Of a stretch of DNA of 64,000 nucleotides, positions 57,578-64,000 are shown in pieces (the stretch's first letter is position 1; each line of letters begins with the position of its first letter). Source of the DNA: Bradyrhizobium guangzhouense (GTDB taxonomy: Bacteria > Pseudomonadota > Alphaproteobacteria > Rhizobiales > Xanthobacteraceae); NCBI RefSeq assembly GCF_004114955.1, contig NZ_CP030053.1, forward strand, positions 4,960,001 to 5,024,000, read 5' to 3'. The notes beneath the pieces are model-generated. The model made no database searches and was not told the origin of the DNA. It saw nothing but the letters and a program-made list of their open reading frames with translations. A program made the position numbers and the translations under genes.

Positions 57578-59526
57578 ATTCCGACCCCTACCACCCTGCT
57601 GTTGGTGTTCCGCAAGTTCCGATATCGCGCCAGCGCCCACAGCGGAAAGAACTTCGGGTAACCATGATACCGTAGATAGAACACGCGGGGGAAGCCTGTG
57701 GCGGTGTACCGCTGCTCGTCCCACAGTCCTTTTTCGCTTTGTGTTGCAATCAGGTACTCCACCCCGCGGGCGACGGCCGGGTGATCAACCTCGCCAGCAG
57801 CCATCAGGGCAAGCAAGGCCCATGCCGTTTGCGAGGCGGTCGAGGGGGCCGGTTCCCAGCCCCGGTAGTCCAGCCGGTAGCTGACGGCGTCCTCGCCCCA
57901 GCCGCCATCCTTGTTCTGGATCGAGGCCAGCCAGGCGGCGGCCTTCCGCATCATGGGGTCGTCGTGGCTGATGCCGGCCATGTTGAGGGCACACAGCACC
58001 GACCAGGTTCCATAGATGAAGTTCATGCCCCAGCGGCCGTACCAGGAGCCCTCGGGGTGCTGGGTCTTGCGCAAATAGGCCACACCGGCGGCGACGTGCT
58101 TGCTGGTCGCCTCGGTCTCGCCGAGCTGGCCGAGCATCGAGATGCAGCGCGCCGTGACGTCCTCGGTCGGCGGATCGAGCAGCGCGCCGTGATCCGAGAA
58201 CGGAATGTTGTTCAGGTAATATTCGAGGTTGTTGACGTCGAAGGCCGCCCAGCCGCCGTCGTCGCTCTGCATGCCCTCGATCCACTCGCGGCCGCGGTCG
58301 ATCGCGGCATCATAGCCGGCAGCACCGTGCTCCCGGCGCATGCGGTCCATCGACATCACCACCACGGCGGTGTCGTCGAGATCAGGGTAATGGGCATTGT
58401 TGTACTGGAACGCCCAGCCGCCCGGACGCACGTCGGGGCGCTTCACCGCCCAGTCGCCCTTCACTGCGAGCTCCTGCTTGGGGATCAGCCAGTCGAGGCC
58501 TTGCTTCGCCGCAGGCACGGCCTTGTCGCCGCCGGCCTCCAGCAGCGCATGCGCTGTCAGCGTGGTGTCCCACACCGGCGAGACGCAGGGCTGGCAATAG
58601 GCTTCGTCGCCCTTGATCACGAGCAGCTTGTCGATGCCGCGGCGCGTGATCGCGCGCGGCGGGAAATTCTCGTCCTTGCCGAGCGCGTCGTACATCATGA
58701 CGATGTTGGCCATCGGCGGATAGATCGCGCCCATGCCGTCCTCGCCGTTGAGCCTTTCCTCGATGAAGGCGAGCGCGGCGTCGATGGCGCGCTTGCGCAG
58801 GCTCTTCGGAAACATCGGCTCCACGACGCGCAGGACCGCATCGAGCGAACGGAAGAGCAGGAACCAGGCCATGCTCTGGTGCGGCGCCTTCGCCGTCATG
58901 CCGATCGAGCGCGGATCCTGCAGGAACAGCTCGTCGATGCCGACGCCCTTGGGATTCTTCGCGCGCGGCTTCAGCGCGGCGATCACCATCAGCGGCACCA
59001 TGGTGGTGCGCGCCCAATAGGAGATCTTGTTGAGATGGAATGGCGACCAGAACGGCAGCAGCACGATCTCGATCGGCAACACCGGCACCGCGCGCCAGGT
59101 CAGGACGCCGAAAGTCGCGAGCAGGAAGCGGGTGAAGACGTTGCTGTGAATTGCGCCGCCGCGGGCGTGGATCGCCTCGCGCGCGCGCAGCATGTGCGGC
59201 GCGTCCACGGAATCGCCGATCATCTTCAGCGCGAAGTAGGCCTTCACGCTGGCGCTCATGTCGAACTCGCCGTCATGCACCAGCGGCCAGCCGCCATGGG
59301 CGCCCTGGACGCGGCGCAGATAGTTGGCGATCTTGGCCTCGAGCGCTGTGTCGACCGGCTCGGCGAGATAATGGCGCAGCAGGATGTATTCGGCCGGAAT
59401 GGTGCAGTCGGCCTCGAGCTCGAACACCCAATGGCCGTCCGATTGCTGCAAGCCGAGCACGCCTTGCGTGGCCGACGCAATGCTCGATTCCAAAGCTTCG
59501 CGGCTGGTCGCGGTTACGGAATCCAT
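57574..59526 (-). CDS. shc: Squalene-hopene cyclase
   Basis: 650-residue cyclase that converts squalene to hopene and hopanol (HpnF). The protonating D382-L-D384-D385 motif (DLDDTAVV) is intact. QW-type repeats are visible at QQSDGHWVFELEADC (27-41), DDGGWAAFDVNNLEYY, HPEGSWYGRWGMNFIYGTW, QNKDGGWGEDAVSYR and SEKGLWDEQRYTATGFPRVFYLRYHGY. It is peripherally membrane-bound. It starts 50 nt after hpnE and overlaps hpnG by 4 nt. Confidence 0.97.
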   Translation of the reverse strand: MDSVTATSREALESSIASATQGVLGLQQSDGHWVFELEADCTIPAEYILLRHYLAEPVDTALEAKIANYLRRVQGAHGGWPLVHDGEFDMSASVKAYFALKMIGDSVDAPHMLRAREAIHARGGAIHSNVFTRFLLATFGVLTWRAVPVLPIEIVLLPFWSPFHLNKISYWARTTMVPLMVIAALKPRAKNPKGVGIDELFLQDPRSIGMTAKAPHQSMAWFLLFRSLDAVLRVVEPMFPKSLRKRAIDAALAFIEERLNGEDGMGAIYPPMANIVMMYDALGKDENFPPRAITRRGIDKLLVIKGDEAYCQPCVSPVWDTTLTAHALLEAGGDKAVPAAKQGLDWLIPKQELAVKGDWAVKRPDVRPGGWAFQYNNAHYPDLDDTAVVVMSMDRMRREHGAAGYDAAIDRGREWIEGMQSDDGGWAAFDVNNLEYYLNNIPFSDHGALLDPPTEDVTARCISMLGQLGETEATSKHVAAGVAYLRKTQHPEGSWYGRWGMNFIYGTWSVLCALNMAGISHDDPMMRKAAAWLASIQNKDGGWGEDAVSYRLDYRGWEPAPSTASQTAWALLALMAAGEVDHPAVARGVEYLIATQSEKGLWDEQRYTATGFPRVFYLRYHGYPKFFPLWALARYRNLRNTNSRVVGVGM

Positions 59527-59576
59527 AGTGCTCGATTGCTCCTGATGTCGATCGAAAGTGACCGGGACATTGCCCG

Positions 59577-60833
59577 TCAGGCCCGCTTTGCGGCCAGCAC
59601 CAGATCCGCGGCGCGATCACCTGACCGGACCGATCCCTCAATGGTTGCAGGCAATCCCGTAGCAGTCCAGTCGCCGGCGAGAAACAGGTTTTTCAGCGAG
59701 GTGACCGGCCCCGGACGCAGGGCATTCTGGGCCGGCGTTGCCGCAAATGTGGCACGGCGCTCGCGCACGATCTGCCAAGGGGGCAGTTCGCCGGAGACAC
59801 CACCGGCCGCGCAGACGTCGTTCCAGATCGCCTGCGCGAGCTCCTCGCGCGGCATGTCGACCAGGCGATCGCCATTGCTGATGGTGACGGAGAGCCGGTT
59901 GGGGAACGCGAACAGCCATTCCACGACGCCGCCGATCACGCCCAGGATCGGCGCCGATCCCTGCGGCGGCTCGAAGCGGAAATGCGCATTGACGATGGCG
60001 CGGAATTCGGTCGGCGCGGTCAGGCCCGGCAGCAGGCTCGTCGCCGCGCGCGGCGGCACCGCCATCACGACGACGTCGCCCGCGGCTAACTGAACCACAT
60101 CCTCGCCGCCGAAGTTCAGCGCGCCGACCTTGCCGTCAGTGGTGACGAAGGAGCGCAGCTCGTGGCCGAGCTGCACGGTATGGCCGCGCTCGGTGAGGAA
60201 TTTTACGGCGGGCTCGATCAGCACGGCGCTGAGGCCGTCGCGCGCGATCAGCGGACGGCAGGCCTGCCCGCCCGCCAGCAGCGTCTCGCGCACGATCGCA
60301 CCGGCAAGCCCGGCCGAGCCCTCGGGCGGATCGACATTGAGCGCGGCAAGCAGCAGCGGCTGCACCAGACGGTGATAGAGCGTGCCTTCGCAGGGAATCG
60401 ACTTGCCGACCAGCGTCTGTTCCGACGCCCAGATCAGCGGCGCCAGCTTGAGGTAATCGGTGAGACCCGTATCTGGCACACGACGGCCCTCGTCGAGCAC
60501 CCAAGTCGGCCATCGGCCGGTGCCGAGATCGATCTGCCAGCGCTGCCCGGTCTTGATGTCGACGAAGGGAAACTGCGCGCTTTCAGGCCCGACCAGGCCC
60601 GCCTCGGTGCCGATCGAGCGCGCATAGGCGCGCGCATGGCTGTTGCCGGACAGCAGCAGATGATTGCCATTGTCGATGGTGAGATTGGTGGCGCCGTCGA
60701 AATAGGAGCGGCAGCGGCCGCCGGCCTGGTGCGTCGCCTCGTGCACGGCGACGATGTAGCCGGCATTGGCGAGCCGCACAGCGGCGGAGAGACCGGAAAT
60801 TCCGGCGCCGATGATGTGAGCCGTGTTTTGCAT
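59577..60833 (-). CDS. hpnE: HpnE, hydroxysqualene dehydroxylase (FAD)
   Basis: 418-residue flavoprotein of the amine-oxidase/phytoene-desaturase fold that reduces hydroxysqualene to squalene. The N-terminal dinucleotide motif GAGISGLSAAVRLANAGY (about 9-26) and the C-terminal LFLAGDWTATGLPATIEGSVRSG are clear. The start is ATG 60833, sharing one base with the hpnD stop (TGATG). The frame is open far upstream only through hpnD. Confidence 0.94.
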   Translation of the reverse strand: MQNTAHIIGAGISGLSAAVRLANAGYIVAVHEATHQAGGRCRSYFDGATNLTIDNGNHLLLSGNSHARAYARSIGTEAGLVGPESAQFPFVDIKTGQRWQIDLGTGRWPTWVLDEGRRVPDTGLTDYLKLAPLIWASEQTLVGKSIPCEGTLYHRLVQPLLLAALNVDPPEGSAGLAGAIVRETLLAGGQACRPLIARDGLSAVLIEPAVKFLTERGHTVQLGHELRSFVTTDGKVGALNFGGEDVVQLAAGDVVVMAVPPRAATSLLPGLTAPTEFRAIVNAHFRFEPPQGSAPILGVIGGVVEWLFAFPNRLSVTISNGDRLVDMPREELAQAIWNDVCAAGGVSGELPPWQIVRERRATFAATPAQNALRPGPVTSLKNLFLAGDWTATGLPATIEGSVRSGDRAADLVLAAKRA

Positions 60834-61672
60834 CAGATGAAAGCGTAGCGGAGCAGGATCAGAATGCGTGTGACTTTCGACACACGCACGGGCTGGCGCG
60901 GCGCGTTGAAGCCTCGCGCGATCAGGAGGTCGAGAATGGAATGGTAGTATTTCGACATGATCCGCGGCGCGCGCACCGCGCGACGCCTGTTGCGGTTCAT
61001 GATCTCGTCCGACTTCTCGAAATGCGCTTTCGCGCGCTGCGTCAGAGGCACGCACACTTTCGGCAGCGCGCGCTCCGCGATCACGCGGTTCGGATCGTTG
61101 GCGGTGATGCCGGCATGCAGCAGCGCTTCGCGCGGCAGATAGAGCCGGCCAAGACCGGCGTCCTCGTCGATGTCGCGCAGGATGTTGGTGAGCTGGAGCG
61201 CACGGCCGAGGTGATACGCAAGCAGGATGCCGTCCTCTTCCGGCAGGCCGAATACCCGTACCGACAAACGGCCCACGGCGCTGGCGACGCGGTCGCAGTA
61301 GAGATCCAGCGTCGCCATGTCGGGCGCGCGGATGTCCTGCGGCACGTCCATCTCCATGCCGTCGACGATTGCGAGGAAATCCTCGCGCTTGAGCCCGAAG
61401 GTCTTCACCGAGGCGACGTAGTCCTTCAGCCGCGGCGGCGGATGGCCCTGATAGAGCGCATCGATGTCGTTGCGCCATTCCTGCAGCGCGGCGAGCCGCG
61501 CATCGCGCGGGCCGTCGGAATCGGCGATGTCGTCGACCTGGCGGCAGAAGCTGTAGATCTGGAACATCGCCTCGCGCTGGTCGCGCGGCAGGATCCGCAT
61601 CGCAGCGTAGAAGGAGCTGTTCGATGCGGACGAGCCATAATTGGCGCTGGGCGCGGTCGCCTCAAGCGTCAT
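60833..61672 (-). CDS. hpnD: HpnD, presqualene diphosphate synthase
   Basis: 279-residue all-helical prenyl synthase joining two farnesyl diphosphates into presqualene diphosphate. The two Asp-rich motifs are VDDIADSDG (about 46-54) and NILRDIDEDAGLGRLYLP (about 160-177). The ATG at 61672 (MTLEATAPS) is preferred; an ATG at 61744 lies within hpnC. It overlaps hpnC by 11 nt and hpnE by 1 nt, so the three genes are tightly coupled. Confidence 0.94.
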   Translation of the reverse strand: MTLEATAPSANYGSSASNSSFYAAMRILPRDQREAMFQIYSFCRQVDDIADSDGPRDARLAALQEWRNDIDALYQGHPPPRLKDYVASVKTFGLKREDFLAIVDGMEMDVPQDIRAPDMATLDLYCDRVASAVGRLSVRVFGLPEEDGILLAYHLGRALQLTNILRDIDEDAGLGRLYLPREALLHAGITANDPNRVIAERALPKVCVPLTQRAKAHFEKSDEIMNRNRRRAVRAPRIMSKYYHSILDLLIARGFNAPRQPVRVSKVTRILILLRYAFI

Positions 61673-62546
61673 GGGCAGTCCCCGGATTGGTGATGGCCTT
61701 GCGGCAGATCGCACGGCGGCCGAGTTCACCGGCGATGCCGGCAAGGCTGAAGGTGAGCAGTTCGAGCTTGTTCAGGTGCACGCGCTCGCGCAGGGGATCG
61801 CGCACCTTCAAGAGACGCACGATGCGGTCCGCATAAGCCTGGATCACCGCGACGTCGATGCCGAGGCGGACATCCCTGATCTCGGCAGCCAGCGACCTGC
61901 CCTCGCCCAGCAGCGCCTCGTTGCGCACCGCGAGCGACTGCAGGCAGGCCAGCATCGCCGGCGGCGACTGCGCCAGGCCGAGCTGCTCGACCGAGGCGCC
62001 GTGTGCAGCCAGCGCGTCACGCGGCAGATAGACCCGGTTGAGCTCGCGATAATCCTTGCCGCAATCCTGGAGATGGTTGTTGATCTGGAGGCCCGCACAG
62101 AGCGCATCCGATGCCGCCCATGTCGCGGTCGCCTCGCCATGGACGTCGAGCATGAAGCGGCCGACGGGCATTGCCGAATAGCGGCAATAGTGGATGACCT
62201 CGTCCCAGGTCTCATAGCGCAGCTTGGTCACGTCCATGCGGAACGCGATCAGCACGTCGAGCGCGTGGCGCGGCGCCATGCCGCGCTCGGCGAGCGCGCG
62301 CCGCAAGGTGACGGCCTCGGCCTGGGTCTCGCCCTTGCCGAGCAGCTCCGCCTCGAGCAGGTCGAGATAGCGAAGCTTCTCGTCCCCCGGCAGGGTGGCA
62401 TGGTCGGCAATGTCGTCGGCGGTCCGGACGAAATTGTAATAGGCCAGGATCAGCGCGCGATGACGCGGATGAATGATCCAGGACGCGACGGGAAAATTCT
62501 CGTCGCGGTCGTCCTTGCCGGATCGCAATTCGCTCGCAGAGGTCAT
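61662..62546 (-). CDS. hpnC: HpnC, hydroxysqualene synthase
   Basis: 294-residue homologue of HpnD that turns presqualene diphosphate into hydroxysqualene. Asp motifs are ADDIADHA (about 42-49) and NNHLQDCGKDYRELNRVYLP (about 155-174). It is the first gene of the operon. The start is ATG 62546 (MTSASELRSG); a longer frame to 62657 is Arg/Pro-rich and unlikely. Confidence 0.94.
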   Translation of the reverse strand: MTSASELRSGKDDRDENFPVASWIIHPRHRALILAYYNFVRTADDIADHATLPGDEKLRYLDLLEAELLGKGETQAEAVTLRRALAERGMAPRHALDVLIAFRMDVTKLRYETWDEVIHYCRYSAMPVGRFMLDVHGEATATWAASDALCAGLQINNHLQDCGKDYRELNRVYLPRDALAAHGASVEQLGLAQSPPAMLACLQSLAVRNEALLGEGRSLAAEIRDVRLGIDVAVIQAYADRIVRLLKVRDPLRERVHLNKLELLTFSLAGIAGELGRRAICRKAITNPGTAHDA

Positions 62547-62696
62547 CGAGGGCTGATCAACAATCGTTTGGACAGAAAGGGGCTTTTGCGTTCGCGCGGG
62601 CTCATGCCGGCGACGCCGCCGCGGCCCCCATATAGGGGAATACGGCCGCAAAACCAATCCTGTCGCGCGATGGCAGCCCTGCCGTTTCAGGCCGGA

Positions 62697-62720
62697 AAAG
62701 GCGGCCCCATGGCCGCCTTT
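62697..62720 (-). terminator. Terminator of the small Cys-rich gene, upstream of hpnC
   Basis: AAAGGCGGCC (62697-62706) pairs with GGCCGCCTTT (62711-62720) around a 4-nt loop. On the minus strand TTTT follows. It insulates the hpn operon from the gene at 62739. Confidence 0.8.
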
Positions 62721-62738
62721 ATGGGTCAGTGGCCGAGC

Positions 62739-62972
62739 TTACTGGTTGTGGTTCTTCAAGACCTGGTCGCAGGCCTGCGAGATCTTGGCGCGGTTCTCCT
62801 TGAGGCAGGCCAGCACCGTGAAATCGCCCTGGTCGATAACCGGGCGGCAGAATTTCTGCACATCGCGCGTGCAGGCCTTCTGCTCGGCGTCCGTGCCACG
62901 CCCCTGCTGGGCGAACGCAGCCGTGGACAGGGTTGCCGACAGCACGGTGAGAGCGACGAGAAGCTTACGCAT
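62739..62972 (-). CDS. Small exported Cys-rich-repeat protein
   Basis: 77-residue exported protein. The signal peptide (1-21, ending TAAFAQ) precedes a single cysteine-rich repeat (CTRDVQKFC, then VLACLKENRAKISQACDQVL) with spacing like the GLG1 cysteine-rich repeat family. It probably forms two disulfides in the periplasm. Function is unknown. It has its own terminator and lies 192 bp upstream of hpnC. Confidence 0.85.
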   Translation of the reverse strand: MRKLLVALTVLSATLSTAAFAQQGRGTDAEQKACTRDVQKFCRPVIDQGDFTVLACLKENRAKISQACDQVLKNHNQ

Positions 62973-63448
62973 TGTATTCCTTCATTCTGACGGCAGAATC
63001 GCACCAATCCCGGACAGCACAGGGCGAAGAGCCGGAACGGTTTGTTCTGATGGCGAGTTGCCGCAGGACGAGTGCGGCACCGGAGAAGGCACAAGCGCTG
63101 GTAAATGCGGCCAAATTGGCGCCGCGCCGACCAAAGCAGGTCTTCCCTCGGCCTTCATTGGCAGATGTAAGGGCTTGATACTACGTCATAATTCTGGGAG
63201 ACGGCGTTTTAATGCATACCTGTTGCAGAGCTGCATCTGTTCGAGCGGACATTCGGGCCGGAAACATATGGAAACAGATGGAAATCCGAGGCCGGACCGC
63301 GGCAAGACCGCTTGGCGAGCCCGATATCGCGGCCGGCCAGGCTTATCCGGCACAGCCGCTTGAACCTGACACAGGCTCGCAACACTAAACTTTCGATGTG
63401 GCGAGACGGCCTGCGATGCAGCAGGCGTCGTTCCAAAACGGGATATTG
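62973..63448. other. 476-bp divergent intergenic region
   Basis: Lies between the minus-strand Cys-rich gene and the plus-strand secreted gene. The open frames within it have no recognisable protein features. Near 63263-63285 GGAAACATATGGAAACAGATGG holds a short direct repeat of unknown meaning. Confidence 0.5.
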
Positions 63449-63949
63449 ATGATGAAATTCTTTGGGCGATCTGGACTGGCACTCAAGGCAGCCGGCATCG
63501 GTGCGGCGCTGCTGTTCTCGGTTGCGGCGAGCCACGCTCAGTCGTCCGGTCCGTTCGCCGGCTTCGACGGCGCGTGGACCGGCACCGGCACTGTGTCACT
63601 GTCGGACGGCTCGACCGAGCGCATCCGCTGCAAGGCCGACTACAAGGTCGCCGGCACCGGTCTCGGCCTCAAGCAGGCGCTGCACTGCGCCTCCGACAGC
63701 TACAAGTTCGACCTCACCAGCGACGTGACCAGCCAGGGCGATCGCATCTCCGGCAACTGGAGCGAGTCCAACCGCAACATCTTCGGCAATCTGCAGGGCA
63801 CCGCCGGCGGCGGCCAGATCGACGTGTTCGTCGAGGCCAACGGCTTTGCCGCCAATCTGTCGCTGCGCACCAACGGCTCCAAGCAGACCGTGCAGATCTC
63901 GTCCAAGGGCGAGATCCGCGGCGTCAACATCACGATGACGAAGGGCTGA
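63449..63949 (+). CDS. Exported hypothetical protein
   Basis: 166-residue protein with a signal peptide (about 5-29, ending SHAQS) and a compact beta-rich mature part beginning PFAGFDGAWTGTGTVSLSDGSTERIRCKADY. This pattern resembles small secreted lipocalin-like or avidin-like alphaproteobacterial proteins. Its two Cys (in IRCKADY and ALHCASD) could form a disulfide. ATG codons at 63449 and 63452 are both possible. No function can be assigned. A terminator follows at the window edge. Confidence 0.78.
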   Translation: MMKFFGRSGLALKAAGIGAALLFSVAASHAQSSGPFAGFDGAWTGTGTVSLSDGSTERIRCKADYKVAGTGLGLKQALHCASDSYKFDLTSDVTSQGDRISGNWSESNRNIFGNLQGTAGGGQIDVFVEANGFAANLSLRTNGSKQTVQISSKGEIRGVNITMTKG

Positions 63950-63978
63950 TTGCCCTTCCTCAGTCTTCAAGAAAAAGC

Positions 63979-64000
63979 CCCCGGCTCTCGTGAGCCGGGG
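63979..64000 (+). terminator. Terminator hairpin at the right window edge
   Basis: CCCCGGCTC (63979-63987) pairs with GAGCCGGGG (63992-64000), loop TCGT. An A-run precedes it, so the stem probably continues with a T-run just outside the window. Confidence 0.75.

Noticed and set aside
62746..63363. 205-codon plus-strand frame opposite the Cys-rich gene
   Set aside because: Mostly antisense to a good exported-protein gene and continuing through intergenic sequence without features.

Overview
The window reads as ordinary chromosome of a high-GC alphaproteobacterium of the Bradyrhizobium/Rhodopseudomonas group. The evidence is a complete hopanoid core (hpnC-D-E-shc-hpnG, hpnH, ispH, hpnN, hpnO), a sigma/anti-sigma pair whose anti-sigma carries cysteines at exactly the positions I recall for OsrA of B. 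japonicum (C129, C179), an alphaproteobacterial LexA box (GTTC-N7-GTTC) in front of imuA-imuB-dnaE2, and several short dispersed palindromic repeats of a type I associate with Bradyrhizobium intergenic regions. I see no rRNA or tRNA gene, phage, transposase or CRISPR array.

Layout. 1-8.1 kb: methylmalonyl-CoA mutase small subunit (cut by the left edge), a GFA-family protein, the mutase large subunit, a secreted RsiV-like protein, an orphan tripartite-tricarboxylate-type binding protein, the mutase chaperone GTPase MeaB and a pyrrolidone carboxyl peptidase. 8.3-10.4 kb: a Tat-exported beta-helix protein convergent with a Pro/Ala-rich protein. 10.6-13.8 kb: a minus-strand operon of ECF sigma factor, membrane anti-sigma and subtilisin-like protease. 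14.2-16.6 kb: membrane diguanylate cyclase and DUF2336 protein. 16.6-17.8 kb: ecfF-osrA. 18-24.8 kb: secreted low-complexity protein, enoyl-CoA hydratase, acetyl-CoA hydrolase/transferase, TolC-like porin, P-loop kinase-like protein, amidohydrolase. 24.8-29.2 kb: CzcA-type RND pump with its adaptor. 29.4-32.1 kb: CoA transferase, small membrane protein, SDR dehydrogenase between two copies of a 101-bp repeat.

32.3-40.8 kb is a DNA-damage island: dnaE2, imuB and imuA on the minus strand, and divergently a radical-SAM protein plus a UdgX-type uracil-DNA glycosylase fusion, with one LexA box between the two units. 40.9-45.6 kb: phosphate transporter, M20 amidohydrolase, GMC oxidoreductase. 45.7-48.5 kb: a four-gene unit of Tat-exported metallophosphoesterase, cupredoxin, sigma factor and zinc anti-sigma. 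48.9-62.5 kb: the hopanoid region, which makes squalene (HpnD, HpnC, HpnE), cyclises it (Shc), extends the side chain (HpnH, HpnG, HpnO), moves the product (HpnN) and supplies isoprenoid precursor (IspH). A secreted DUF2147 gene is interleaved. The right end has a Cys-rich small protein and a secreted unknown.

The parts I find most worth following up are: (1) the sigma/anti-sigma/subtilase operon, in which the anti-sigma's periplasmic domain resembles a subtilase propeptide; (2) the LexA box shared by the mutasome and the radical-SAM/UdgX pair; (3) the phosphoesterase-cupredoxin-sigma-anti-sigma unit; and (4) a promoter match that fixes the ecfF start codon.
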